DNA of 64,000 bases from Novosphingobium cyanobacteriorum (GCF_029436685.1 NZ_JAROCY010000001.1:310001-374000), one strand, 5' to 3'; numbered from the stretch's first letter, positions 20,584 through 29,840 are shown. The notes: generated by a model from the sequence alone, not told the origin. Made by a program: numbers and translations.

Positions 20584-21699
20584 GTGAGCGGACCCGGCGA
20601 CTGGCGCAAGGGCGATGCGGGCCGGCCCGATCCCAAGCGCATGATCGCCAGCCTGCCGCTTGCCGTGTTCCTGCTGGCCCCCGATCTCACCATCGCCTCG
20701 GTCAATCCCGCGGCCGAACAGGTGGTGGGGCAGGGTGCGCGGCGGCTTCAAGGCAAGGGGGTGGAGGAGATCTTCATCTTCGACGAACCGCTGATCTTCA
20801 ATCGGCTGCAGGAACCCGACGCACAGCTTTTCGCGCGGGATACGCCGGTGCGCATCCTCGGGGCGCCGGCGCGGCGGCTTGACGTGATGACTGCGCCGGT
20901 CACGCATTGTCCGGGCTGGCGCATGCTGGTGCTGCACGAACCCGTGGGGGTGGAAGCGCTTTCGGGCGATGGCAGCGGCGCCGGTGCGGGCGAGGGCGTG
21001 GCCCTGCGTGCACCCGAAGTGCTGGCGCACGAGATCAAGAACCCGCTTGCCGGCATCCGCGGGGCAGCCCAGCTGCTCGATCGCAAGCTGGGCGAGGCGG
21101 ACCGCGCGCTGACCGGCCTGATCACCACCGAGGTGGATCGCATCGCCAAACTGATCGACCAGATGCAGTCGCTTTCCCGCCGCAGCACCGAGCCGGCGCT
21201 GGAATGCAACCTGCACGAAGCGGTGCGCCACGCGCAGGCGATCGTCGCAGCGGGGCATCCCGGCACCTTTGCCATCGAGGAAGAGTTCGATCCCTCGCTG
21301 CCCCCGGTGCTCGCCAATCCCGATGCGCTGGTGCAGGTGCTGCTCAACCTGATGACCAACGCGCGTGAGGCCTGCGCCGGCCAGCCTGCGCCGCGCATTG
21401 CCGTGCGGACGCGCTTCGCCAGCGGCATCCAGCTGCATGCCGGGCCGGGCGGCAAGCCGCTGCGCCTGCCGATCGAGGTGCGCGTGTCGGACAACGGGCC
21501 GGGCATCGACCCTGCGCTGCGCGATCATATCTTCGAACCCTTCGTCACCGCCAAGAAGAGCGGGCAGGGCCTTGGCCTCGCGCTGGTGCAGAAGCTGGTG
21601 CGCGAGATGAACGGGCGCGTGACCCATGATCGCGACCAAGCCAAGGGCTGGACCCATTTCCGCCTCCATCTGCCCGTTGCCGGATCGGTGAAGCCATGA
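20584..21699 (+). CDS. ntrB: Nitrogen regulation sensor kinase NtrB
   Basis: NtrB phosphorylates or dephosphorylates NtrC according to nitrogen status relayed by PII. The 371-residue protein has a PAS-like sensor segment (about 20-110), the phosphoacceptor His149 in VLAHEIKNPLAGIRG, an N-box (LLNLMTNAREAC) and G-boxes (DNGPGID, GQGLGLALV). No membrane segment is seen, as expected. I prefer the GTG at 20584, because GGAG lies 8 bases upstream; a TTG at 20566 is also in frame. It overlaps ntrC by ATGA. Confidence 0.94.
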   Translation: MSGPGDWRKGDAGRPDPKRMIASLPLAVFLLAPDLTIASVNPAAEQVVGQGARRLQGKGVEEIFIFDEPLIFNRLQEPDAQLFARDTPVRILGAPARRLDVMTAPVTHCPGWRMLVLHEPVGVEALSGDGSGAGAGEGVALRAPEVLAHEIKNPLAGIRGAAQLLDRKLGEADRALTGLITTEVDRIAKLIDQMQSLSRRSTEPALECNLHEAVRHAQAIVAAGHPGTFAIEEEFDPSLPPVLANPDALVQVLLNLMTNAREACAGQPAPRIAVRTRFASGIQLHAGPGGKPLRLPIEVRVSDNGPGIDPALRDHIFEPFVTAKKSGQGLGLALVQKLVREMNGRVTHDRDQAKGWTHFRLHLPVAGSVKP

Positions 21700-23129
21700 A
21701 GCAGTCCATCCTCCTTGTCGAAGACGATGCGTCCATCGCCATCGTCATCACCGCCGCGCTCGAGGCCGAGGGCTTCAAGGTGGACCGTTGCGAATCCATT
21801 GCCGGGCGAGACCGGTTGCTGGCGGGCGGCACGTATGGCCTGATGCTGACCGACGTGATGCTGACCGATGGCGACGGCATCGAGACGCTGGGCCGCGTGC
21901 GCGACCAGTTCCCGCGCATGGCGGTGATCATCCTTTCGGCGCAGAATACGCTCGATACCGCCGTCCGCGCCAGCGACACCGGCGCGTTCGAGTATTTCCC
22001 CAAGCCTTTCGACCTGGAAGAGCTGGTGCGCACCGTGCGCCAGGCGATCGGTTCGGCCGGGAATGCCGAGCAGGCCGATGAGCCCGACGAGGTGGCGCAG
22101 GGTCTGCCGCTGGTGGGCCGCAGCGCGGCAATGCAGGCGGTCTATCGCATGATCACCCGCGTGCTGCGCAATGACCTGACCGTGCTGATCCTGGGCGAAA
22201 GCGGCACCGGCAAGGAGCTGGTGGCCGAAGCGATCCACCAACTGGGCAAGCGCGCCAGTGGCCCCTTCATCGCCGTCAACACTGCCGCCATCCCCGCCGA
22301 GCTGATCGAGAGCGAGCTGTTCGGGCACGAGAAGGGCGCGTTCACCGGCGCCCATGCCCGCCACATCGGCAAGTTCGAACAGGCTGCGGGCGGCACGCTT
22401 TTCCTCGATGAAATCGGCGACATGCCGATGCAGGCGCAGACCCGGCTGCTGCGCGCGCTGCAATCGGGCAAGATCCGCCGCGTGGGTGGCACCGAGGAGA
22501 TCACGCTCGACTGCCGCATCGTTGCCGCCACCAATCGCGACCTGCTGCCGATGATCGCCTCCGGCCAGTTCCGCGAAGACCTTTACTACCGCATTGCCGT
22601 GGTGCCGATCGAGCTGCCGCCCCTGCGCGAACGCGCCGACGACATCGAGGCGCTGAGCCGTCACTTCCTGTCCCGCGCCGCCGCAGAGGGCCTGCCTCGC
22701 CGCCAGCTTTCGCAGGCCGGTGCCGAATTGCTCGCCCGCCAGCCGTGGCGCGGCAACGTGCGCGAACTGCGCAACTTCATCTACCGCCTTGCCCTGCTGG
22801 CGCGCGAGGAAGTTATCGACGCCGCCACCATCGAGCCCCTGCTTTCGGGCGATGCGGCACAGGCCCGTGCGGCCGACGCGGCAGTAGCGATGCCCGCCAC
22901 TTTCGCCGCCGCGCTCGATGCCTGGCTGGCCGATGCCGCGCCACCTGCGGGGCAATTGTACGACAGTGCGCTCGCCGCATTCGAACGCCCCCTGTTCCTT
23001 CATGCCCTGTCGCGCACCGGCGGCAACCAGCTGCGCGCGGCGCAACTGCTTGGCATCAACCGCAACACCCTGCGCAAGCGCTTGGTGGAGTTGGACATTC
23101 ATCCCGAAGACGCCACCGTGCGCGCCTGA
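21696..23129 (+). CDS. ntrC: Nitrogen regulation response regulator NtrC
   Basis: NtrC is the sigma-54-dependent activator of nitrogen-assimilation genes. The 477-residue protein has a receiver domain with phosphoacceptor Asp53, an AAA+ domain with Walker A GESGTGKE (167-174), the sigma-54-contacting loop GAFTGA (214-219) and Walker B TLFLDEIGD, and a Fis-type helix-turn-helix at the end (NQLRAAQLLGINRNTLRKRL). All elements needed for sigma-54 activation are present, unlike in NtrX nearby. The start overlaps the ntrB stop (ATGA). Confidence 0.96.
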   Translation: MKQSILLVEDDASIAIVITAALEAEGFKVDRCESIAGRDRLLAGGTYGLMLTDVMLTDGDGIETLGRVRDQFPRMAVIILSAQNTLDTAVRASDTGAFEYFPKPFDLEELVRTVRQAIGSAGNAEQADEPDEVAQGLPLVGRSAAMQAVYRMITRVLRNDLTVLILGESGTGKELVAEAIHQLGKRASGPFIAVNTAAIPAELIESELFGHEKGAFTGAHARHIGKFEQAAGGTLFLDEIGDMPMQAQTRLLRALQSGKIRRVGGTEEITLDCRIVAATNRDLLPMIASGQFREDLYYRIAVVPIELPPLRERADDIEALSRHFLSRAAAEGLPRRQLSQAGAELLARQPWRGNVRELRNFIYRLALLAREEVIDAATIEPLLSGDAAQARAADAAVAMPATFAAALDAWLADAAPPAGQLYDSALAAFERPLFLHALSRTGGNQLRAAQLLGINRNTLRKRLVELDIHPEDATVRA

Positions 23130-23162
23130 TCCGCCTCAGAGGGCAGGGTAGCCGGATTCCCC

Positions 23163-23198
23163 TTGCATTGCTGCAACAGAGGTGTTGTAGTTCAGCAA
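23163..23198 (+). promoter_or_regulatory. Inverted repeat and candidate promoter before ntrY
   Basis: CTGCAACA (23171-23178) and TGTTGTAG (23183-23190) form a near-perfect inverted repeat (7 of 8), flanked by a second pair TTGCTG/CAGCAA (23168-23173 and 23193-23198) that ends 2 bases before the ATG. TTGCAT (23163-23168) and TGTAGT (23186-23191) could be weak -35/-10 boxes with 17-bp spacing. The arrangement could be an operator or an RNA hairpin that limits ntrY translation; ntrY has no good Shine-Dalgarno. Confidence 0.4.
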
Positions 23199-23200
23199 CT

Positions 23201-25450
23201 ATGGCTGATCGCGGCAAAGGCAGGCAAAGGCGCGTTCCACGCTGGTGGCGGCGGTTGCTTGTCGGCCTGCGCCGGGCCAACGTGTTCCTGTTGCTGGAGA
23301 TCGCCTCCGCTCTCAGCCTCGCACTGATGCTCTGGGTCAGCTGGGTGGCCGTATCGGCCAACAGCGCGTCGAACAAGCTGCTGCCCGCACAACTCAGCTC
23401 CACCCTGCTGATCGGCACGCTGGTGCCCGCCCTTGGCCTGATCGTGCTCGGCGGCCGCCGCGCCGCGCTCCGCCGCGCTTCGAAAGGCGTGCTCGGTTCC
23501 AGCGGTCGGCTCCATGTCCGCCTCGTCTGGCTGTTCTCGCTGATCGCGGCCATCCCCACGCTGCTGGTGGTGATCTTCGCCTCCCTGTTGTTCCAGTCGG
23601 GCGTGGAGTTCTGGTTCTCCGACAATTCGCGCGGCATGCTGGAGAACGCCAACAACCTGGCGCGCGGCTACTATGCGGACAAGTTGCGCGATGTCGGCAA
23701 TGAAAGTGTCGCCATGGCGGGGGACCTGCGCGACTATCTGGGGCAGGCCCCTATCACCAGCCAGGATTTCGCCGAGGGCTATTCCTGGCAGGTGATCAAC
23801 CGCAAGCTCAACGAATCCGCGATCATCGAACGGGGCGCGGATGGCACCCTGCGCACCGCCGCCATCGTCGATCCCAATTCGAACAACGAACGCCAGCGCG
23901 TAACCCCGGACGAGCTCAAGCGCCTCGATGCGGGTGAGCCGGTGGTGGTCAGCGCATCGGCCGAACGGATCGAGGCGGTCACTTCGGTCGATCGCAGCCG
24001 GGGAATCTTCCTGTATGTCGCCCGCAATTCCGATGCGCTGGCGCTCAACCAGTGGAAGCGCGCGCAGACCGTGCTCGGTGCCTATGACGTGCTCACCCGC
24101 CGCGCCCGCGCCCTGCAGCTGCGCTTCAACCTGGCGCTGTTCGGCATCAGCCTCGCCCTGGTGGCACTGGCAGTGTGGGTGGCGCTGCGCTTTGCCGATC
24201 GGCAGGTGGCCCCTCTGGTCGAGCTCGTCTCCGCCGCGCGCAATGTCGGCAGCGGAAACTTCGCCATGCGCGTGGCGCAGGGCTCCGGCACGGATGAAGT
24301 GGGCCTGCTAGCCCGCGCCTTCAACCGCATGACTTCGCAGCTCGAAGGGCAGACCCGCGCGCTGGTCAGCGCCAATGCCCAGATCGAGGAACGCCGCGCC
24401 TTTATCGAGGCGGTGCTGGAATCGATCACCGCCGGCATCCTTTCGGTCGATCGGCACGGCTGCATCCGACTCGCCAACAGCTCGGCGCAGAAGCTGCTGC
24501 GCGAAAAGGGCGAGGGCAGCGTGATCGATCAGCCGCTGGCCGGAGTGGCGCCGCAGTTCGCGCAACTGGTTGCGGAAGGCGACGCCTCCGGCCTCGTCCA
24601 CTATGCCCGCGCCGGAGACCTGCGCACGCTGGCGGTGAAGATCGCGGCAGACGCGAATGGCCACGTGATCACTTTCGAGGACATCACCCGCCAGCTGCTC
24701 GATCAGCGCCGCGCCGCCTGGTCCGACGTCGCCCGCCGCATCGCGCACGAGATCAAGAACCCGCTCACCCCCATCCAGCTCGCCACCGAGCGGCTCAAGC
24801 GACGCTACCGCCGCCAGATCGAGACCGACCCCGAACTGTTCGAGGAGCTGACCGCCACCATCATCCGCCAGGTGGGGGACCTCAGGAAGATGGTTGACGA
24901 GTTTTCCTCCTTCGCCCGCCTGCCCAAGCCGGTGTTCCGCGCCGAAGACGCCAGCGATCTCGTGCGCCAGGCCCTGTTCCTTCAGGAGGTCGCCCACGCC
25001 CAGATCGGCTTCAGCTTCACCGGCGAAACCGTCGTGCCGATCCAGGCCGATCGCCACCAGTTCGGCCAGGCGATGACCAACGTGCTGAAAAACGCGGTGG
25101 AGGCGGTGGAGCAGCGCGCCAAGGGCGAGGATATCGATTTCAAGGGCCGCATCGCCGTTGCGCTTGAAAGCGACCGCAGCAGCGTCACCGTGACGGTGGT
25201 GGACAACGGCATCGGCCTGCCCGCCGAACGCGACCGCATTCTCGAACCCTATATGACCACGCGCGAGAAAGGCACCGGCCTCGGCCTCGCGATCGTCAAC
25301 AAGATCGTCGAAGAGCACGGCGGCGAAATGGCCTTCGCCTCCGAACCTTCCGGCGGCACCCGCGTAACGATGCGCTTCGCGAGGGATCCCCTTGCAGACC
25401 CCGAAATCGAATCCGCCGATCTATCCAGCCCGGCGGCCCCTGACCTTTGA
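23201..25450 (+). CDS. ntrY: Membrane sensor kinase NtrY
   Basis: NtrY is the membrane kinase partner of NtrX, linked to nitrogen and redox signalling in alphaproteobacteria. The 749-residue protein has hydrophobic helices at about 28-50, 65-85 and 108-132, a periplasmic segment, another helix near 308-332, a HAMP region, a PAS-like segment, the phosphoacceptor His516 in RIAHEIKNPLTPIQ, and an ATPase domain with DNGIGLP and GTGLGLAIV. The ATG at 23201 gives the usual family length; the open frame extends far upstream inside ntrC. An inverted repeat sits directly before the start. Confidence 0.95.
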   Translation: MADRGKGRQRRVPRWWRRLLVGLRRANVFLLLEIASALSLALMLWVSWVAVSANSASNKLLPAQLSSTLLIGTLVPALGLIVLGGRRAALRRASKGVLGSSGRLHVRLVWLFSLIAAIPTLLVVIFASLLFQSGVEFWFSDNSRGMLENANNLARGYYADKLRDVGNESVAMAGDLRDYLGQAPITSQDFAEGYSWQVINRKLNESAIIERGADGTLRTAAIVDPNSNNERQRVTPDELKRLDAGEPVVVSASAERIEAVTSVDRSRGIFLYVARNSDALALNQWKRAQTVLGAYDVLTRRARALQLRFNLALFGISLALVALAVWVALRFADRQVAPLVELVSAARNVGSGNFAMRVAQGSGTDEVGLLARAFNRMTSQLEGQTRALVSANAQIEERRAFIEAVLESITAGILSVDRHGCIRLANSSAQKLLREKGEGSVIDQPLAGVAPQFAQLVAEGDASGLVHYARAGDLRTLAVKIAADANGHVITFEDITRQLLDQRRAAWSDVARRIAHEIKNPLTPIQLATERLKRRYRRQIETDPELFEELTATIIRQVGDLRKMVDEFSSFARLPKPVFRAEDASDLVRQALFLQEVAHAQIGFSFTGETVVPIQADRHQFGQAMTNVLKNAVEAVEQRAKGEDIDFKGRIAVALESDRSSVTVTVVDNGIGLPAERDRILEPYMTTREKGTGLGLAIVNKIVEEHGGEMAFASEPSGGTRVTMRFARDPLADPEIESADLSSPAAPDL

Positions 25451-25471
25451 TGACCCGAAAGAAGTGAAGCG

Positions 25472-26857
25472 ATGGCACTCGACATCCTGATCGTCGACGA
25501 TGAACGCGATATCCGCGAACTCGTGGCGGGCGTCCTCAGCGACGAAGGCTATGGCTGCCGGCTTGCCGCAGACAGCACCTCCGCGCTCGCCGCGATCGAT
25601 GAACGCCGCCCCAGCCTGGTCCTGCTCGATGTCTGGCTTCATGGCTCGCCGATGGACGGGCTGGAGGTTCTCGACGAGATCAAGAAGCGCGAGCCCGAAC
25701 TGCCGGTGATCATCTTCTCGGGCCACGGGTCTATCGATACGGCCGTTTCCGCGATCAGTCGCGGCGCGATGGACTTCATTGAAAAGCCGTTCGAGGCCGA
25801 GCGCCTGCTGCTGCTGGTGGAACGCGCCACCGAGACCGAACGCCTGCGCCGCGAGAACGCACGCCTGCGCCAGGGCTTTTCCATGGCGGACGAATTCACC
25901 GGCAATTCCAGCGCGATCAACACCGTGCGCGCCACGTTGAAGCGCGTTGCCAACACCGGCAGCCGCCTGCTCATCACCGGCCCGGCGGGCGCGGGCAAGG
26001 AAGTGGCCGCGCGCCTGCTCCATTCGTGGAGCCCGCGCGCGCAGAACGCCTTCGTCACGGTCAATTCCGCACGGATCACGCCCGAGCGGTTTGAACAGGA
26101 ACTGTTCGGCGAAGAGGCGGACGGCAAGCTGGTGCGCGCTGGCCTGCTCGAAATGGCCGATGGCGGCACGCTGTTCCTTGACGAGGTGGCCGATATGCCG
26201 CCCTCCAGCCAGGCCCGCATCCTGCGTGTGCTGACCGAACAGGCCTTCGTCCGCGTTGGCGGGCACCGCCAGCTCAGGGTCGATGTGCGAGTCGTCTCCT
26301 CCACCTCGCGCCCCCTGGAGCGCGAGATCGAGGAGCGCCGCTTCCGCGAGGATCTTTATTACCGGCTCAATGTGGTGCCAGTGAACATCCCCTCGTTGAC
26401 GGACCGGCGCGAGGACATCCCGGCACTCGTCGATCACTTCTTCGCACGTTACGCCAGCGAACAGGGCATTGCCCCGCCCGGCATTTCGGCCGAGGCGATG
26501 GCTGCGCTGCAGAGTTATGACTGGCCGGGCAACGTTCGCCAGTTGCGTAACGTTGTGGAGCGCACGGTCATCCTGGCCCCGCGCGATCGGTTGACCCGCA
26601 TCGATCCCGACATGCTGCCGTCCGAAATCGTCAGCACCCAGCTGGGTGGCGAAACCGGCGGATCGGCGTTGATGGGGGTGCCGTTGCGCGAAGCGCGGGA
26701 GAACTTCGAACGCGAATATCTGAAGGTCCAGATTCGCCGGTTTTCCGGCAATATCTCCAAGACCGCCAGCTTCATCGGCATGGAGCGCTCGGCCCTGCAC
26801 CGCAAATTAAAGCTGCTCGGCATGGTCGACCGGCGCGAGGACGAGGACGTAGAGTAA
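25472..26857 (+). CDS. ntrX: Response regulator NtrX (sigma-54 loop absent)
   Basis: The 461-residue protein has a receiver domain with Asp53 (LLDVWLHG), an AAA+ domain with Walker A GPAGAGKE (170-177) and Walker B GTLFLDEV (232-239), and a C-terminal Fis-type helix-turn-helix (SGNISKTASFIGMERSALH). Where NtrC has GAFTGA after ELFG, this protein has EEADGKLVRAG, so it should not activate sigma-54 polymerase. Alphaproteobacterial NtrX proteins are known to lack the loop and to act on sigma-70 promoters. It follows ntrY by 21 bases. Confidence 0.95.
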   Translation: MALDILIVDDERDIRELVAGVLSDEGYGCRLAADSTSALAAIDERRPSLVLLDVWLHGSPMDGLEVLDEIKKREPELPVIIFSGHGSIDTAVSAISRGAMDFIEKPFEAERLLLLVERATETERLRRENARLRQGFSMADEFTGNSSAINTVRATLKRVANTGSRLLITGPAGAGKEVAARLLHSWSPRAQNAFVTVNSARITPERFEQELFGEEADGKLVRAGLLEMADGGTLFLDEVADMPPSSQARILRVLTEQAFVRVGGHRQLRVDVRVVSSTSRPLEREIEERRFREDLYYRLNVVPVNIPSLTDRREDIPALVDHFFARYASEQGIAPPGISAEAMAALQSYDWPGNVRQLRNVVERTVILAPRDRLTRIDPDMLPSEIVSTQLGGETGGSALMGVPLREARENFEREYLKVQIRRFSGNISKTASFIGMERSALHRKLKLLGMVDRREDEDVE

Positions 26858-27089
26858 CGGCAAGACCGGCAATCAGGTCACTGTAACGTAACGGATTTCT
26901 CGCCATAACGGCATCGATTGCCAAAAAGGACAGGAACGAGCCCCCACAAACCCGGTTTACGCGGCGGGGATCGGGCAATACACATGGCATCGAACCCGGC
27001 TGAAAGGGTCACCTACCGGAATCGGCAGGCGAATCCTGAGGCCAGATCGCGACGGACCAAAGTCCGCGCCAATACAAAGGAGTCTAGAA

Positions 27090-27659
27090 ATGACCGGACG
27101 GACACTCTCCGCACGCCCTCGTGCCACCAAGCCGGAGGCGGAGAAGACCGAAGCTGCACCCGCGCCCGCTGTTGGCGGCGCCAAGGGGCAGAACCTCCAG
27201 GACGTGTTCCTGAACCACCTGCGCAAGAACAAGATCCCTGTCACCATGTTCCTGGTGAAGGGCGTGAAGCTCCAGGGCATCGTCACCTGGTTCGACAATT
27301 TCTCGATCCTGCTGCGCCGCGATGGCCAGTCGCAACTGGTTTACAAGCACGCGATCAGCACGATCATGCCGGGGCAGCAGCTTTCCGTCGCCCATTTCCA
27401 GGGCGGGAATGATGAAAACGGCAAGAAGCGCCTGCTGCAGGAAGTGTTCCTGTCCAGCGTGCGCGATGCCGGTGTCCAGGTCACCATGTTCCTCGTCAAC
27501 GGCGTGATGCTGCAGGGCAAGGTCGCGGCTTACGATCTTTTCTGCATGCTGCTGGAACGCGAAGGCTATGTGCAGCTTGCCTACAAGCATGCCGTGTCGA
27601 CCATCCAGCCCGCTGGCCATGTCGACCTCAGCGGCGATTGGGAAGGCGAAACAACCTGA
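27090..27659 (+). CDS. hfq: RNA chaperone Hfq, two Hfq domains fused in tandem
   Basis: Hfq pairs small RNAs with mRNAs. This 189-residue protein contains two full Sm-like Hfq units in one chain, offset by exactly 80 residues: domain 1 at about 34-94 (LQDVFL, YKHAIST) and domain 2 at about 114-174 (LQEVFL, YKHAVST). Ordinary Hfq is a hexamer of single-domain chains, so three fused chains would complete a ring. The rim-patch position is basic in domain 1 (LRKNK) but not in domain 2 (VRDAG), suggesting divided roles. The first 33 residues are a polar Ala/Pro/Lys tail. AAGGAG lies 7 bases before the ATG. It follows ntrX and precedes hflX. Confidence 0.95.
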   Translation: MTGRTLSARPRATKPEAEKTEAAPAPAVGGAKGQNLQDVFLNHLRKNKIPVTMFLVKGVKLQGIVTWFDNFSILLRRDGQSQLVYKHAISTIMPGQQLSVAHFQGGNDENGKKRLLQEVFLSSVRDAGVQVTMFLVNGVMLQGKVAAYDLFCMLLEREGYVQLAYKHAVSTIQPAGHVDLSGDWEGETT

Positions 27660-29002
27660 GCACGTTCGAATTTGGGCGCAACGCGGAAGACCTCAAGGGT
27701 GAGGTCAGCCGCGGTGCGCGTGCCGTCGTCGTCCTCCCCGATATTCGCCAGCGTGGCGGGTTGGGAGAGGATGCCGAGGCGCGTCTTGAAGAAGGGCAGG
27801 GGCTTGCCCGCGCCATCGGGATCGAAGTTGTCGACGCCTTCATCCTGCCCATCCGCCAGGTTCGCCCCGGCACGCTGTTTGGGGAAGGGCAGGTGGACCG
27901 GATCGAGAACGCCTGCCTGCTTGCCGATGCGGAACTGGTCATCGTCGATGGCGCGCTCTCCGCGATCCAGCAGCGCAACCTGGAAGACAGGCTGAAACGC
28001 AAGGTCATCGACCGTACCGGCCTGATCCTCGAAATCTTCGGGGAGCGCGCCGCCACGGCCGAAGGGCGCCTGCAGGTCGAACTCGCGCATCTCGATTACC
28101 AGGCCGGTCGCCTGGTGCGTTCCTGGACACACTTGGAACGCCAGCGCGGTGGTTTCGGCTTCCTCGGCGGGCCGGGTGAAACCCAGATCGAGGCGGACCG
28201 CCGTCTGATCCGCAACCGGATGGCGGGCATTCGGCGCGAACTGGAAAAAGTGCGCCGCACGCGCGGCCTCCACCGCGAACGGCGCCAACGCGCGCCGTGG
28301 CCGATCGTGGCCCTCGTTGGTTATACCAACGCGGGAAAATCCACCCTTTTCAATCGCCTGACCGGGGCTGACGTCATGGCGGAAGACCTGCTCTTCGCCA
28401 CGCTCGATCCCACCATGCGCGCCATTCGCCTGCCGGGCGTGGACAAGGCAATCCTGTCTGACACCGTCGGCTTCATTTCCGACCTGCCCACCCAGCTCGT
28501 CGCCGCCTTCCGCGCCACGCTGGAAGAGGTGACGGCAGCCGACGTCATCGTCCACGTGCGCGACATCTCAAATCCCGCCACCGCGCAGCAGAAGCGGCAG
28601 GTGGAAGACATCCTCGCCGATCTCGGCGTGCTGGGAGAGGAGGGGGCCTCGGTCCCGATCATCGAGGCCTGGAACAAGTGGGACCTGCTCAGCCCCGATG
28701 AGCGCGCCCTGCGTCGCGATCTGATCGCGCACGACGTGCCCGATCGTGCCGTGGTGCCGATCTCGGCGATGACCGGGGAAGGGACGGCCGACCTGCTTGA
28801 CCTGCTGGGCGATCTCCTCACCGGTGGAGCGCAGGTTCTGGAACTGACCGTGCCGATGACCGACGGGCAGAAGCTGGCCTGGCTGCATGCCCATGGCGAG
28901 GTGCTGGCCGAGCACGAATTGCAGACCGAGGGTGGAGTGCCCGCCACGCGGATGAAGGTGCGGCTGACACCGCGTGAGCTGGGGCGTTTCACCCGGCTTT
29001 GA
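27638..29002 (+). CDS. hflX: Ribosome-associated GTPase HflX
   Basis: HflX is a GTPase that binds the large ribosomal subunit and rescues or splits ribosomes under stress. The protein has the HflX N-terminal domain, then the G domain: G1 [10 protein letters not shown]3 DTVGF and G4 NKWD. Up to 454 residues are possible from the TTG at 27638. A CTG at 27656 looks more natural: it overlaps the hfq stop as CTGA, GGGAAGG lies 9 bases upstream, and homology-like sequence begins there (STFEFGR). I report the longer frame and treat the start as uncertain. hfq-hflX linkage is widely conserved. Confidence 0.93.
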   Translation: MGRRNNLSTFEFGRNAEDLKGEVSRGARAVVVLPDIRQRGGLGEDAEARLEEGQGLARAIGIEVVDAFILPIRQVRPGTLFGEGQVDRIENACLLADAELVIVDGALSAIQQRNLEDRLKRKVIDRTGLILEIFGERAATAEGRLQVELAHLDYQAGRLVRSWTHLERQRGGFGFLGGPGETQIEADRRLIRNRMAGIRRELEKVRRTRGLHRERRQRAPWPIVALVGYTNAGKSTLFNRLTGADVMAEDLLFATLDPTMRAIRLPGVDKAILSDTVGFISDLPTQLVAAFRATLEEVTAADVIVHVRDISNPATAQQKRQVEDILADLGVLGEEGASVPIIEAWNKWDLLSPDERALRRDLIAHDVPDRAVVPISAMTGEGTADLLDLLGDLLTGGAQVLELTVPMTDGQKLAWLHAHGEVLAEHELQTEGGVPATRMKVRLTPRELGRFTRL

Positions 29003-29008
29003 CCCGGC

Positions 29009-29074
29009 CTCAGTCGCCCTCAGTCGACTTCAACCCCGTCTCAGTCGTTTTCAACCCCCTCTCAACCGCCTTCA
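29009..29074. repeat. TCA-phased short repeat element, copy B (inside the mazG 3' end)
   Basis: TCA triplets start at 29010, 29020, 29030, 29041, 29051, 29062 and 29072, the same 10-10-11-10-11-10 spacing as copy A at 8197-8262. The first TCA is the mazG stop codon on the minus strand, and the rest encode its last 20 or so residues, including the internal repeat LKTTET/LKSTE. The hflX stop is 7 bases before the element. Confidence 0.8.
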
Positions 29075-29840
29075 CTTCCTGCCAGAGCGCCTCCTGCTGA
29101 TCCAGGGTGAGCGAGGCGAACTGGCCGGCGGCGAGGGCCTCCATCCCTTTGAATCTACGCTCGAATTTTGCGTTGGCGATGCGCAGCGCCTCTTCGGGCG
29201 CAACCCCGTGCGCGCGCACCACATTCACCGCCGAGAACAGCAAGTCCCCGGCTTCATTGACTTTTTCATCCGGAGAAGCCGCTTCCTCCAGCTCGGCCAG
29301 TTCCTCCGCCAGCTTGGCCGCAGGACCGGCGGTGTCGGGCCAGTTGAAGCCGACACGGGCGGCCCGTTTCTGCAGCTTTTCCGCGCGCATCAGCGCCGGC
29401 AGGGCATTGGCGACGCCGTCCAGGGCGCTCTTGGCTCCCTTGGCCGCGCGCTCGTCCGCCTTGGCCTTTTCCCAGCGATCTTCGCGACTTAGGCCTGTTT
29501 CCTCGGAATCGCCGAAGATGTGCGGATGGCGCGCTTCCATCTTGGCGCAGATCGCCTCGGCCACGTCTTCGAACCGGAAATGTCCTGCTTCTTCAGCCAT
29601 TTGTGCATGAAAAACCACCTGCAGGAGCAGGTCGCCCAGTTCCTCGCGCAGCGCGGCCATGTCGCCACGCTCGATCGCGTCCGCAACTTCATACGCTTCT
29701 TCAATGGTATAGGGGGCGATCGTGGCGAAATCCTGCGCGCGATCCCAGTCACAGCCACGCTCGGGATCGCGCAGCCGCGCCATGATGGCCAGCAGCCGCT
29801 GCATCTGGGGAAGCTGCGTTAGGGAGGTGGCGGAAGTCAT
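29010..29840 (-). CDS. mazG: Nucleoside triphosphate pyrophosphohydrolase MazG
   Basis: MazG hydrolyses NTPs to NMP and pyrophosphate, cleaning the pool and lowering ppGpp in some bacteria. The 276-residue protein has two MazG folds; the first carries the metal-binding pattern EEAYEVADAI followed by EELGDLLLQVVFHA, and the second has EELAELEEAA and EAGDLLFSAVNV. The C-terminal tail (about 257-276) is encoded by a repeat element also found outside genes and is probably an acquired extension. Its promoter probably lies in the AT-rich sequence at 29855-29885. Confidence 0.95.
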   Translation of the reverse strand: MTSATSLTQLPQMQRLLAIMARLRDPERGCDWDRAQDFATIAPYTIEEAYEVADAIERGDMAALREELGDLLLQVVFHAQMAEEAGHFRFEDVAEAICAKMEARHPHIFGDSEETGLSREDRWEKAKADERAAKGAKSALDGVANALPALMRAEKLQKRAARVGFNWPDTAGPAAKLAEELAELEEAASPDEKVNEAGDLLFSAVNVVRAHGVAPEEALRIANAKFERRFKGMEALAAGQFASLTLDQQEALWQEVKAVERGLKTTETGLKSTEGD

